Source of the DNA: Epithemia pelagica
Taxonomy: Eukaryota; Bacillariophyta; Bacillariophyceae; Surirellales; Surirellaceae
Length of the DNA stretch: 64,000 bases
Assembly: GCA_946965045.2 (NCBI GenBank)
Contig: OX337228.1
Span: forward strand, 6,510,001 to 6,574,000
Reading direction: 5' to 3'
Positions 1 through 10,553 of the stretch are shown here, in pieces; the first letter of the stretch is position 1, and each line of letters begins with the position of its first letter. Below the pieces are notes generated by a model. The model was not told the DNA's origin and did not search any database. It worked only from the letters and a program-made list of their open reading frames with translations. The translations under genes and the position numbers were made by a program.

Positions 1-1247
1 ACATTCGTGGGAGATGGAGCAGATGTAGTCGGCGATGTGGGAATATTTGAAGGGGCAAACGAAGGAATATCACTCGGAGAGGCTGACGGAAACGCTGTTG
101 GCAAGGGAGTTGTCGGGAGAACTCCGGTTGGTGACGATGTCGGTATGTCAGTTGGTGAAGGTGTTGGGCTATCTGTCGTTGGTACGGACGGAGAGGGAGC
201 ATTGGTCTCCGTTGTTGGACTTGTCGTGGGGTCAAAGGATGGCTCTTCCGTCGGTGTAGATGAAGGGCTTTCTGAAGGTGCATCACTTGGACTAGCAGAA
301 GGCGATACCGAAGGTGTAGCAGACGGAACATCAGATGGTTCAGCTGAAGGTGTCTGTGATGGACTCGATGACGGTGAATCACTGGGACTAACAGAAGGAC
401 TAGTAGAAGGAGCATCACTTGGACTTGTAGAAGGAGCATCACTGGGACTTGCAGAAGGTGCATCACTTGGACTGGCAGATGGAGACACCGAAGGTGTTGC
501 TGACGGGGAATCCGAAGGGGCATCGGAGGGCCGAGCTGAGGGTGTTTCTGACGGAGTTGTTGACGGCGCTTCACTGGGACTGACCGAAGGCGTCTCCGAA
601 GGTGATGATGAAGGTGACTCCGAAGGTGAGGCTGAAGGCGAAGCAGACGGAGCATCGGACGGCTCGGCTGAGGGTGTCTGCGATGGACTCGACGACGGAG
701 CATCACTGGGGCTAATAGAAGGCGATACCGAAGGTCTACTGGACGGGGAATCCGAAGGAACACTCGACGGTGCAGGTGTTGGTGCTGCTGTCGGTGACCC
801 TGGGGCACTGGATGGTGCCGCCGTGGGAGGGATACTGAACGTTTCTTGGCCAAGTTTGGCGTTCGCCAGAATTTGATCCCAAAATAAAGCAGAATCGAAT
901 CGTTCCACGTTTTCATTAGGCGAAGAAGACTCCTGTTCGTTTGTTCTCATATAGTAATCAACGTTTTGTGTTCGATCAACTAGTTTTCGCTTTTCATGAT
1001 AGGTTGGAAGGAGTTTGATTCCTCTCTCTTCCATGATCTTCTCAGCTTCCTTTTGAAGCCGTCTTCTATGGTTTCCCCGACGATCATGATATGTTCGTAA
1101 CTCTTCATTTCTGTACCATATTCTCTTCTCCTCTTCGCTCTTCGCTTCGTAGTATTCTAGATTGCGATTGTACGCTGTAACCTTAGTATCTAGAAAGAGA
1201 AGGATTGATACTAACAGCACGAATGATCTCATTGCGGCTAATGGCAT
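1..1247 (-). CDS. PSxx-repeat secreted protein, 3' end outside window
   Basis: Read on the minus strand from ATG at 1247, the frame stays open for 415 codons to the window edge. It starts with a signal peptide (MPLAAMRSFVLLVSILLFLD, cleaved about residue 25). A basic and acidic stretch of about 110 residues follows, then from about residue 135 a long run of four-residue units such as SPSD, APSA, TPSV and SPSE. Such proline/serine-rich repeats are common in secreted or cell-wall-associated diatom proteins, so a wall or mucilage role is inferred; no catalytic domain is seen. A second Met (MRSF, codon at 1232-1230) is an alternative start. The opposite strand is also open over 7-876, with glycine/acidic repeats, but that is a mirror of the PSxx codons and has no signal peptide. 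The C-terminus is missing. Confidence 0.85.
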   Translation of the reverse strand, partial: MPLAAMRSFVLLVSILLFLDTKVTAYNRNLEYYEAKSEEEKRIWYRNEELRTYHDRRGNHRRRLQKEAEKIMEERGIKLLPTYHEKRKLVDRTQNVDYYMRTNEQESSSPNENVERFDSALFWDQILANAKLGQETFSIPPTAAPSSAPGSPTAAPTPAPSSVPSDSPSSRPSVSPSISPSDAPSSSPSQTPSAEPSDAPSASPSASPSESPSSSPSETPSVSPSEAPSTTPSETPSARPSDAPSDSPSATPSVSPSASPSDAPSASPSDAPSTSPSDAPSTSPSVSPSDSPSSSPSQTPSAEPSDVPSATPSVSPSASPSDAPSESPSSTPTEEPSFDPTTSPTTETNAPSPSVPTTDSPTPSPTDIPTSSPTGVLPTTPLPTAFPSASPSDIPSFAPSNIPTSPTTSAPSPTN

Positions 1248-1976
1248 CACGCCGCAATATATGTCCCGTCTCTGATCTCCTCTGATCTCCTCTGATCTCT
1301 TGTTTCGAGAGGAAGAATGTGACTCTCATTCAACTGAATGCTGTCCCGTGTTCTTACTTGCGTACTTGGAACGATAAAAATGTGTGAGCGCATTCAACTG
1401 TCGCTCACGCCTCGCGTATCCTCGCTGAATTTATCTTGTTAAGTGCTATTAATATCTCATACCAATAGTAGCATGCGTTGAGAATGCCTATGCTGACAGT
1501 CCGGTTGCCATGCTCGGAGTATGATTGGATTCAACAGCTCTTCATCGCCAATCGTCAAAAGATCATCCTTCTAGGTAAATAAAGACTGCACGTGCGACGC
1601 ACCGGCATAGCCATGTCTATATATAACAGTAGAATCGATGGTCTACTTCCGACACAATTGATTCGCCCACGGACCTGCCAACTTGGATACTCTGGTACCC
1701 GGCCGGCGCTCAATCCGCTTTGCATTCTTGCAGCCGCATTGACTCTATCCTTGTGCTGTATTATGTGCATGGATTCAGAACAAAATTGGTAGACAACAAC
1801 GCAACGAAGAGTAGAGAGCATACCTCGACGAGATTGCCATACCTGAAGAGAGAGCAACCTAATTCGACGAAAGACAAACAACTATCTGTCTCTCGTCCGA
1901 ACCGATTGAAACAGACAATCACTAAACACTTTTCAATTCGCAATTGTTGTGATCAACGAAATTGAATGGATCTACC
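1248..1976. other. Divergent intergenic region with small tandem repeat
   Basis: These 0.73 kb lie between two divergent genes for secreted proteins and should hold both promoters. A 10-bp unit (TCTGATCTCC) is repeated three times at 1271-1300. Short open frames on both strands here look random. No other signal was recognised. Confidence 0.5.
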
Positions 1977-3229
1977 ATGTCGCTGAAAATGGAATCGGTT
2001 CTGCTGCTTCTGTCTACGGCACCACTACTGGTGACTTCTTCTTGGAGTGGTTGGGGAGGAAATGGTGTCAACAATGCAATCTATGGGAATGATCTTGATC
2101 GAGACTGGATGTACAGCGCACAAGGCATTAGTATCAGTGTGAAAGGATGTCTGTGGTCCTTCATGATGGACCACGACGACGAGAACGCCAACTGTATGGA
2201 GGAAAGTAGTGAAGATGGAACAACGTATTGGTACTTTATGTCCAACTGCCGGAGGCCACAAGTCGTATTTTCTGTCTACGCCTCCGACAGCTCATCGAGT
2301 CCGGGTTGCAATTCTGGAAACTTTAAGGAAAGCGTAAGTCCACGCCAGAGGTGCACTTGCTACCCGTTCTTGCATTCACTCACGCTCTTTTCTCCTAGTT
2401 TGTGACAAAAACAAGTGTGTTGGACTTTGTCGATTATATGGAAGCAGCGGGTGTATACAGCTTCCAGAGTCTTTATGACGACTATGCTCATGAATACCCG
2501 ATGTGTGGAGGAAATGGCAACGGTGATAACTATGGTCTTTCTTGCAAAAGCGATGGAAGTTTTATTCTTGAAACCTTCAACGATTACTATTGCCTAGAAC
2601 GTACAGGCGACCAATACGACCAACTCAGAACATTCAACAGCGATATGAATAGTCTCTCTTGCATCAACATTTACAGCGCGGCCAATAACAACTACAATGG
2701 CAATGATGACGCCAACGCCGCCGATACCAGTGATCTCCTGCAGTATGTCATGGATGTGTCGGTCTCATGTTCTGCCACGGATTCTGCTCTTTGTTCGGAT
2801 AGTGACGCGGCCTCGGACCGCGCGAGTTATGTTGGTAGAGCGTCTTCCGCTTTTTTTAATCCCAGCTCTGGCAGTGGACAGTCCTGGTTTACCAAGCTCA
2901 AGTATGTGACGGGAGGATTGCTCTTGCTTGCTTCCTTTGTCATGTTTACAGGTATTTTGTTCACCAACCGCCGAAGACGCCGTGCGCTTATGCAACGAAA
3001 GTACCGACAAGCCAAGCGCAGTGGCCGAACGTCCTCCGACAATCGGAGTCGCCGATCCAGCCGTTCCGTGTCGAAGCACCGTGGCGACTCCTCCCGCAAG
3101 TCTTCTTCTCGCACGCGACGATCCAAATCACGGGATATCCACAGGGACAGAGATTCGCCCAAGCGCTCGAGCCAATCTCGTAACAACTCGGAATCGAATA
3201 TGGCGGAATCGGAAGGTATTATGACTTAG
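1977..3229 (+). CDS. Secreted-domain single-pass membrane protein, unknown function
   Basis: Two exons, 1977-2333 and 2399-3229, joined across a 65-bp intron (GTAAGT...CTAG, phase 0), give 395 residues. The start ATG follows a TTG-extended frame; MSLKMESVLLLLSTAPLL begins a clear signal peptide. The ectodomain of about 270 residues has many Cys and acidic/Asn residues (for example CGGNGNGDNY), suggesting disulfides. One hydrophobic segment near residues 289-310 (YVTGGLLLLASFVMFTGILF) is followed by RRRRR, so the C-terminus should be cytosolic. That tail, about 85 residues, is an Arg/Ser-rich SR-like domain. I do not recognise a family. The layout suggests a surface or endomembrane protein with a phosphorylatable basic tail; that is inference. 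Confidence 0.8.
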
Positions 3230-4026
3230 TGTGAGCAGCAAGCAAGCAGTGCGGTTGAGATTGTGGATGGCCGTGTCAACGAAATCGACAGGATTCATCT
3301 CCGATGTGTACTTCATCAAGCGGCACTGGGCTCTCTTCTCTTGCGATGATACATTTTATAAACTCCGCAACGTGTCGTGATTGTAACAGTTATATATATA
3401 ATTGCAACAAAAAGTGTTTGATCGTTCCCGAATGAGATTTTGAAAGTGGAAGCACTGTAGAAACGATCCAATTGATGAAAATACCTGCATCAGTAGAATT
3501 TATGTCTTTCAAATGGGGATGAACCATCTATTAGTATTTTATTGAGTCTCGGAGTGCTTCTCTATGAACTACGAACTAGAACAGCGCAATGAGCTGTACT
3601 TCAGATCGGAGATAGGGGTTTCTTGCACCCAGGCGATGTCTCATATCCATTTGGGAGTCTACGAATAAACGGGCTTGGTTCCGTGCCGAAAGAATCCTAG
3701 ACCACTAATCGCTTCTGTGGTCAAAGAAAAAAACAGTATGTCTGTAAGACCTTTCCAGGTTTCGCGTTCACATTGTCCGTGTACAGTCGGTGAGTCAAGG
3801 AGGGATCCGAATATCACTTTCTTATCAACAGAAAGGCAACAAAGATCACGTTTTCAGACAGCTCCAATAGTTTGAAAGTTTGCTTCTTGTTCATGTTCCT
3901 CCTTTGTATACATTGTGCGGCAATGTGACAATATAGGGACCATAGCATGCACTGCGGTCACCTAGACTACTCAATCTACATCTAGGTAGTTCGCTTCGCT
4001 TTTTATACGATTGTCATCAATCTACA
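3230..4026. other. Intergenic region
   Basis: About 0.8 kb downstream of the membrane-protein gene. I see no convincing open frame, RNA gene or repeat. Confidence 0.5.
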
Positions 4027-4420
4027 ATGGCAAGCTTCAAGCGAATAAGTTCTTGTCAACAGATCTACGAATGCCCCTACATTACGTCTTCCCAACCTAT
4101 CGTAGAAATCACAGGCAACAATATTCGACGAACCACCTGTACCCAATATCTCCTGATCGTAAACGGCCAACGTCAAATGATAGGCCAAAAGGTACGACGG
4201 TTCGAGGAACAATGCGTCCACAAGAATGTGATCAAGCAAGTATTTGGCCTTGCTCCCTGTAGGGACAATCCGTCATGATGAGCCGACGTCAAAGTTCTGT
4301 ACGATCTCAACGACAAGACAGAAAAACAACCGATGGAAGAAGTGTTTCACGAATCATAGGACATGGGCACTCTATGTGGGATGGACGAACCCATGGTCAA
4401 GGATCAGCTTCGTGAGTGAA
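4027..4420 (+). pseudogene. Possible decayed coding stretch, unknown
   Basis: An open frame from ATG 4027 runs to the double stop TGA TGA at about 4275, and the same frame continues with coding-like peptide (DVKVLYDLNDKTEKQPMEE) to another stop near 4352, then again to about 4412. A frame that reads sensibly between scattered stops suggests an old inactivated gene. A short ATG frame (MSRRQSSVRSQ...) overlaps it in another phase. No family was recognised, and chance openness cannot be excluded. Confidence 0.25.
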
Positions 4421-4672
4421 TCGGCAAACAACGGCAACAGAGGATTTCACCATGGCCATGTTGGCGATATCTAGCCTTTTGCTATCTAGCCTACCACTTA
4501 CATGTATACACCTCATCATACAAACTCTAATTATTATTGACATTAAGATGAAGTTTAATGTGTACGAAGCGCTGGAAATTCGGATGAATTTCACCGCCGT
4601 CTCGCTCCATTTTCTCTATTCCTTTGTTCTTGTTTCTTGTTGCCAAAAGACAAGCCGTATCGTGTGGACCCC

Positions 4673-6098
4673 ATGTCACGAACAAAGCAACGAGTTTCAT
4701 ACTTTTATCATCCAGATTGTGTAAGTGCATTAGCCGTGGCTGTTCGTCGCCGGAAACGTTGTCGAACGAAATGACTCACATATGATTGGATCCATCCTCC
4801 AGCCCCTCTTTTACTATGGACCATCTCATCCCATGAAACCACATCGCATAAAATTGGCGCACCACTTGATCTTGAGCTATGGACTCTTTAAGGAAATGGA
4901 CTGTTATCGTCCACATCCTGCGTCTGCTGGGGAAATGACGCAGTTTCATTCGGAAGAATATATTGGGTTTCTGTCCAAAATTGGACCCGACAATTTGCGT
5001 CAATATGCCGCGAGTATGCAGCGATTCAATGCCGGTGATACCACCGACTGTCCAGTCTTTGATGGTCTCTTTCAGTTTACGCAACTCTACACAGGCGCGT
5101 CCCTGGATGGTGCCATACAACTGTGTCAAGGACAGGCCGATATTTGTATCAATTGGAGCGGTGGACTCCATCATGCAAAAAAGTCAGAGGCCAGTGGTTT
5201 CTGTTATATCAACGACATTGTCCTTGCCATCTTGGAACTACTGAAAGTACATGCAAGGGTCTTATACATTGATATCGACATTCATCACGGTGATGGTAAG
5301 CTCCTTAAAAATGGCAGTCATGGATTGTTGAGTAGTCGATGAACCAACGTGTACTTATTTGGAACTCTTGTTTTCGCAGGTGTCGAAGAGGCCTTTTATA
5401 CAACCGATCGAGTAATGACCTTTTCCTTGCACAAATATGGGGATTTCTTTCCGGGGACGGGTCATATCAGTGACATTGGGGCCAAAGATGGAACAGGGTT
5501 TTCCGTCAATGCTCCCTTGCAAAATGGAATCACGGATGAAAACTATGTGGAAGACTTGTTCAAGCCCATTGTGGGCAAGATCATGGAGGTATTTCAACCG
5601 GGTGCGATTGTCCTCCAATGCGGTGCGGATAGTTTGACGGGAGACCGACTGGGTTGTTTCAATTTGACGCTCAAGGGACATGCTGCCTGTGTCAATTATG
5701 TCAAGAGCTTTGGAGTTCCCACGCTCGTGTTGGGAGGAGGGGGCTACACCATTCGAAACGTGGCACGATGTTGGGCCTACGAAACGGCCGTCTTGTTGGA
5801 TCGGGAAGTGCCGAATGATATTCCCTACAATGACTATTACGAGTATTACGCTCCCGAATACAAATTGCACTTGACGCCGGAACCCACCATGGAAAACACG
5901 AATCGCAAAGATGTATTGGAGGGTGTCCGAATCGAGTTGCTTCAACAATTACAAGATTTGCAGGGAGCTCCCAGTGTTGCAATGCATCAGGTACCGCCAC
6001 CCTTTCGTCGGCAAGCGCCTGAAGATGAGGAAGGTCCCACTGACCAACAACGGGAAACCCGATCGCACTCGGCCGAGTTTTATGACAAGGTCGATTAA
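4673..6098 (+). CDS. Class I histone deacetylase (RPD3/HDAC1 type)
   Basis: Zn-dependent lysine deacetylase of histones, expected in nuclear corepressor complexes. Three exons, 4673-4720, 4803-5295 and 5380-6098, joined by introns of 82 and 84 bp, give 419 residues. Exon 1 supplies only 16 residues ending YFYHPDC, which joins exactly to [14 protein letters not shown]. Hallmarks are the active-site His pair (GGLHHAKK, H139-H140), the zinc ligands in DIDIHHGDG (D175, H177) and in [11 protein letters not shown] (D264), and the transition-state Tyr in [14 protein letters not shown] (Y303). The C-terminal tail of about 60 residues is acidic and polar. Length and order match class I enzymes and nothing essential is missing. 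The start ATG was chosen because it gives the conserved N-terminal strand. Confidence 0.95.
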
Positions 6099-6700
6099 TA
6101 TAAAGATATGGCGAAACCTGTCTCTATCTTTAGGATCCTGCTCTCTTTTCGATGACTTTGCGTTATCCACTATGATTCTTTTCGGATTTGATGGACAAGA
6201 CAACCATTCGGCTCTCTAGAATACGAGACAATGATGTCCCAATTGGAATCGCTCGTGGGTTACAATCCAGAACCATGAAAGGAAGGAATCTGTCAATCAA
6301 GAAGGAGAAGAAGACAATGAGCCACCGGACGATTTGAGAGCGCTATTAGCGATTCGCGACGGCAACACCCTCCCTTTTCGTTTGTCCCTCTCGAGTAGTA
6401 GTAGTAGTAGTAGGTAGGAGTGTTAAAGTACAGTACACACGAGACACTATACACGTGAGGAGCCTCCTAGGGCGGCCGCGAATAGGATTGTAGACACTGT
6501 AGATCCACGTAGGTGGAGGACCGTAGAGAACCATGGAATGGTGGTGGTGGCCTGCACCTGTGCGTCTCGAGTGCCGAGCGAGAATCCCCATCCAATCTTT
6601 TCCTTGTTGTTGTTGTTCTTCTTCTCATGTAGTGTGGAACCATCAGGGAAGCAGGGACTCTTTCTCTCTGGAATCATGGTGTGCTGTTGCGGGACGGTGA
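6099..6700. other. Convergent intergenic region with AGT repeat
   Basis: This 0.6 kb separates the 3' ends of the deacetylase gene and the minus-strand DUF1415-like gene. A trinucleotide repeat (AGT) occupies 6394-6413. No gene was recognised. Confidence 0.5.
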
Positions 6701-7951
6701 TCATGGTGATAATGGCGGTGGTGGCGGTTGTTGCTGCGCTGGTTGGTACACGGCCGTTTGATAAATGTCGTGCCATTCGGCCCGGGATTTGGCCGACAAG
6801 ATGCGAGCATTGTCGTGCGCAATTTGTTCCGTGACTTGTGGCAATCCAGTTTGATAAATCACCTCGGACGACACGAGGGTAATGGTTGGATAGGGTGCCT
6901 GTTTTTCCAACTCCAACACTACAGATTCTTCTTTGTCATGATCATTGGAAGAATACCGCCCATGGGGATGAAAGGGAGCCCAGGTCACGAGATTGGACAA
7001 GGCTTCCCTCTCGTCCTCATCCTCTTGGTGGTGGTGGTGGTGGTTGTCGTCCTGGAACGATTGTTGTTGTTGTGATTGGTCCGCGGGGGACGATTCATCC
7101 CAAACGACAGTGGCCTGGTCGTCCAACATGGCTTGTTCGGCCTCCAAATACCAGTCGTAAAAGGTGTCAAAGTCCCACCACCAGGAATCGCCCGGATGCA
7201 ACGACAATAGGGACGACGACGTGGGAATGACAAAGGCAATGGTTTTGTGGGCATCCATGGTTGGGGTATTCCGCAAATGATGGGCCAAGACCTGAGATGC
7301 CATGGAAAGGGCCGATTCCAACGCTTGTTCTTGTTGTGGTTGGTTGTCGTTGTCCTCAAGATGCACGACAAAGAGCAACATGCAGCCTCCCATGGACGAT
7401 GAAACGCACGAGGCGGCCCAGGGACACAAGTGATGAGCCGCGACAAAGTGACGACACCAATTCCACGTGTGGGTGGCAATCGTGTCGTCCTTCCTGGCAC
7501 TGGAGGGTGGTGGTTCTTGTTCCTTGTCGTCGTTGTTGTTGTCGTCCTTGTAGTGTGTCGTCCTTGTCGTCACGCTTTCCAGAGAAATGGCAGCCAGATC
7601 GTGCCATGTCGTTGTTGTTGTCGTGGTTGCAGTCGTGGGATGAAGGTGATAGACATGAGTAAAGCCGGCCCCTGTAGTGTCGGCGACCGGAGTTTGTTCC
7701 ATGTTCTTGTCATGGTGGTCGTCCGGCTGACCCACGAGAGGGAGGAGTAAGAGTCTTGTTTTTCTGTTGTTGTTGTTGGTCGTTGGAATGGTCCTTGGTA
7801 TGTGGTTCCATGGTCGTTGTTGTCGTCTGGGTGATTGTTGTGGAACAAACAATGCCACGCCAGAAACAATGTTAAGAACAAGAAGAAGAAGAATCACCAT
7901 CCTCAAGAGTCTATTATTAGTATACACAAAGGACTTGATGATGAGGATCAT
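6701..7951 (-). CDS. DUF1415-like protein, probably plastid-targeted
   Basis: Intronless, 416 codons from ATG 7951; an internal ATG at 7903 (MVILLLLVLNIVSGVALFVP) gives the better signal peptide. The ALFVP motif after the hydrophobic core resembles the diatom ASAFAP plastid-import site, with Leu before Phe. The mature part has LCPWA (about 175-179), then an acidic/His/Gln-rich insert. A C-terminal block follows with WAPFHPHGRY, EEES-type acidic residues, KQAPYPTITLVSSEVI and a final helix (DIYQTAVY). A Cys-Pro motif near the start, FHP-like and SPYP-like motifs, and a closing helix are the pattern I associate with DUF1415 (PF07209). The enzymatic role is unknown. Thr/Asn/His homopolymer tracts reflect local triplet expansions. 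It is divergent from the KH gene, 376 bp apart. Confidence 0.65.
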   Translation of the reverse strand: MILIIKSFVYTNNRLLRMVILLLLVLNIVSGVALFVPQQSPRRQQRPWNHIPRTIPTTNNNNRKTRLLLLPLVGQPDDHHDKNMEQTPVADTTGAGFTHVYHLHPTTATTTTTTTWHDLAAISLESVTTRTTHYKDDNNNDDKEQEPPPSSARKDDTIATHTWNWCRHFVAAHHLCPWAASCVSSSMGGCMLLFVVHLEDNDNQPQQEQALESALSMASQVLAHHLRNTPTMDAHKTIAFVIPTSSSLLSLHPGDSWWWDFDTFYDWYLEAEQAMLDDQATVVWDESSPADQSQQQQSFQDDNHHHHHQEDEDEREALSNLVTWAPFHPHGRYSSNDHDKEESVVLELEKQAPYPTITLVSSEVIYQTGLPQVTEQIAHDNARILSAKSRAEWHDIYQTAVYQPAQQQPPPPPLSP

Positions 7952-8267
7952 GGAGATTGGTTGGTTCGGCTGCCCGGAGAGAGAATGGATGGCAATGGCG
8001 GAGGATCCAAAAGATCCAACAAAAACTCTTTCGATGGGAGACCAAAACCCAAAATGTGGCGCAGGATATGCACCTCGGCCGCCGCTCCTGTTTTAAAATT
8101 TAAAAGTTGGAAGTTGGAAGAGAAAAGCCGTTGAGCTCAGAACCCAATGGTCCCCGAAGGCAAACAAACACACAACAAAGGCAAACCAAACACAACCCAA
8201 AGAGACAAAGCGAACAAAACAAACCATACTACTACTTCCGAAGGAAGTTGGTTCGTGTCACCACTCT

Positions 8268-8314
<47 letters not shown>

Positions 8315-8327
8315 CCAAACAACCAAC
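7952..8327. promoter_or_regulatory. Shared divergent promoter region with (AATC)11
   Basis: 376 bp between two divergent start codons must contain both promoters. Eleven perfect AATC units (8271-8314) end 13 bp before the KH-protein ATG, so they lie in its 5' UTR or core promoter. Length polymorphism here could alter expression; that is inference. Confidence 0.5.
8271..8314 (+). repeat. (AATC)11 microsatellite
   Basis: Eleven uninterrupted copies of AATC just upstream of the KH-protein start codon. Confidence 0.95.
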
Positions 8328-10553
8328 ATGAGTGAAGCGAATGAAAATGGCAAACGAGAACGAGTGGAAGAGGAGGACCAGCCACCTCCTCCTCAACCAC
8401 AAGAACTACAACAACAACAACAACAACAGCCACCACAAGCACAACCGTCCTTGGCCAAACAAATCAAACTCGAACCTTCTCCCGAAGAGGATCAAACCAA
8501 CACAACGACGGAACCAACACCACCACCCATTTCTGTTTCTACTGTTGCTATAAAACAAGAACCCACCGACGACACGAACACGAACGAGGAGGAGACCGCA
8601 TCGATACCTCCTCCCGAAACAACAACGGCAGCCCTACCCTCCGCCACAACAGCGACGACGGCCTCGGAACCAACAACAGCCACAACGCCCGCTCCAGCCA
8701 CAACGACGGAACCACCCGCCACCACTCCAGAACCAGTAGCAGCAGCAGCGCCCACAAGTGTGGCAGCCACAACAACGACGGCGGCTGCCACATCCACTGT
8801 AGATCCACCCAGCACAGCTGCGGCTACCGCATCGGCACCAACCAGCACTGCACCGCCAACGACCACAACCACAACCACTGTGGTGCCTCCTCCGACGGAC
8901 CCCAATGCCATGGTGGAAGAACGGGGGGAAATTTCGGTGGAAATTGCCGGCCGGGTCATTGGCAAGGGGGGCGAAATTATTCGCGATTTGCAAGCTCGCA
9001 GTGGCGCCCAAATTGATGTCGACCAATCGACGTTGCCCGGTCGACCCCGCATTATTACCTATCGCGGCACCCGCGCCAAGGTGGACTTTGCCCAACACTT
9101 GGTCCAACTCATTGCGTCGGGTACCGTCACGGATGCCCAATTGCCCCTGGGTCAAGCCACGCGGGAAATTCTCATCATTCCCTCCTCCTCCACGGGCAAG
9201 GTGATTGGTCGCGGCGGCGAAATGGTACGGGAAATGCAAAATCGATCTCATGCCAAGATTGATTTTGATCATTCGGCCAGCAGTAGTGAAGTGGGACCGG
9301 ATCAAAAAAAGGTGGTCGTGACCGGAACCTTACCGGCCGTGACCAAGGCCAAGGAAATGATCTTGTTCTTGGTGGCCAATCCCGCCATGGAAGCCATGCA
9401 CAGTTTGCATTTGCTCGTGGATGACAAGTTGCGGGGTGGTGGAGCGTGGGGATCCGGACCACCCTATCTCAATTTGCCCAATCAAGGGGTCAATATGAGA
9501 CCCGAACTCTTTGGCGATGCTCCGAATAGTGGTGGTGGTGGATATGGTGGAGGAGGAGGAGGTGGTCCCTATGGCGGAGGCGGAGGAGCCTATGGAGGTG
9601 GCGGTGCCTATGGCCAACCTCCACACCATGCACAACAACAACAACCACAACAATCGTATCCACCCCATGGCCCACCGCACGGCGGTGGTCCCTACGGTGG
9701 TGGTGGTGGTCCATCGTTAGGTCGCTTTGGTGGTGGTACGACGAGTGATCTCGTGTACGCCAAGAAACAATTCATGGGCCGGATAATTGGGTCCAAGGGC
9801 ATTACCATTAATGATTTGCAACGACGATCGGGGACCGACATTCAAATCAATCAAGATGTTCCGCCCGGACACGATTGCGAAATTCGCATCAAGGGACCCA
9901 ACGCCGAAGCCGTCGAACTGGCCAAGCAAATGATTCAACAAATTATCGAAATTGGACCCGCGCATCCCTTTGCGGGAGGACAACAACAACAACAACAACA
10001 ACAAGGTGGTGGATATGGAGGAGGATATGGTGGTGGTGGAGGCTATGGAGGTGGAGGTGGATACGGACCACCCTCGCAAGGTTATGGAGGAGGTGGAGGA
10101 TATGGTGGTCCACCTCCACAGCAGCAACAACCATATGAGTATCATCAACAACAACAACAACAGCCAGGACCACAACAACAACCATATGGACAACCCACCT
10201 ATGAACAACAGCAACAACAACAACATGGAGGAGGGTACCAAGACCTTGGATATGGGGGCGGTTTGGCGCAACCACCACAACAACAGCCAATGCAAGGTGG
10301 ATACAGTTCGCACTATGGAACGCCACAACAGCAACCCGTACCCCAAGCTTCGTATCCCACTGGCATGGCGGCGGCCGCCCCCTATGGTGGACCGGCCGCC
10401 GCTCCCTACAGTAGCTATGCCGCAGCAGCACCACCACAAGGAGCAGCCCCTCCGACGGAATGGAAATCCACCACCACACCCGATGGACAAACCTATTATT
10501 GGAACGAACGAACGGGTGCTACGCAATGGGAAAAACCACCCGGTATGCCCTAA
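8328..10553 (+). CDS. Triple-KH, WW-domain RNA-binding protein
   Basis: Single exon, 741 residues. The N-terminal 190 residues are Pro/Thr/Ala/Gln-rich low complexity with possible sumoylation-type motifs (IKLEP, IKQEP). Three KH domains follow, each with the GXXG loop: about 198-262 (VIGKGGEII), 280-352 (VIGRGGEMV) and 473-545 (IIGSKGITI). They are separated and followed by Gly/Tyr- and Gln-rich linkers (GGGGYGGGGG, poly-Q), which favour phase separation. A WW domain closes the protein (about 710-741; EWKSTTTPDGQTYYW...WEKPP). KH repeats bind single-stranded RNA or DNA as in FUBP/KSRP proteins, and the WW domain would bind proline-rich partners such as splicing factors. Role: mRNA processing or transcription (inference). 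The third GXXG is GSKG. The start ATG is the first in frame. Confidence 0.93.
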   Translation: MSEANENGKRERVEEEDQPPPPQPQELQQQQQQQPPQAQPSLAKQIKLEPSPEEDQTNTTTEPTPPPISVSTVAIKQEPTDDTNTNEEETASIPPPETTTAALPSATTATTASEPTTATTPAPATTTEPPATTPEPVAAAAPTSVAATTTTAAATSTVDPPSTAAATASAPTSTAPPTTTTTTTVVPPPTDPNAMVEERGEISVEIAGRVIGKGGEIIRDLQARSGAQIDVDQSTLPGRPRIITYRGTRAKVDFAQHLVQLIASGTVTDAQLPLGQATREILIIPSSSTGKVIGRGGEMVREMQNRSHAKIDFDHSASSSEVGPDQKKVVVTGTLPAVTKAKEMILFLVANPAMEAMHSLHLLVDDKLRGGGAWGSGPPYLNLPNQGVNMRPELFGDAPNSGGGGYGGGGGGGPYGGGGGAYGGGGAYGQPPHHAQQQQPQQSYPPHGPPHGGGPYGGGGGPSLGRFGGGTTSDLVYAKKQFMGRIIGSKGITINDLQRRSGTDIQINQDVPPGHDCEIRIKGPNAEAVELAKQMIQQIIEIGPAHPFAGGQQQQQQQQGGGYGGGYGGGGGYGGGGGYGPPSQGYGGGGGYGGPPPQQQQPYEYHQQQQQQPGPQQQPYGQPTYEQQQQQQHGGGYQDLGYGGGLAQPPQQQPMQGGYSSHYGTPQQQPVPQASYPTGMAAAAPYGGPAAAPYSSYAAAAPPQGAAPPTEWKSTTTPDGQTYYWNERTGATQWEKPPGMP

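Noticed and set aside
7-876. Long plus-strand frame with Gly/Glu/Asp repeats
   Set aside because: It is the mirror of PSxx codons of the minus-strand secreted protein, which alone has a signal peptide and non-repetitive part.
8271-8314. CRISPR-like array
   Set aside because: A 4-bp unit without spacers is a microsatellite, and the genome is eukaryotic.
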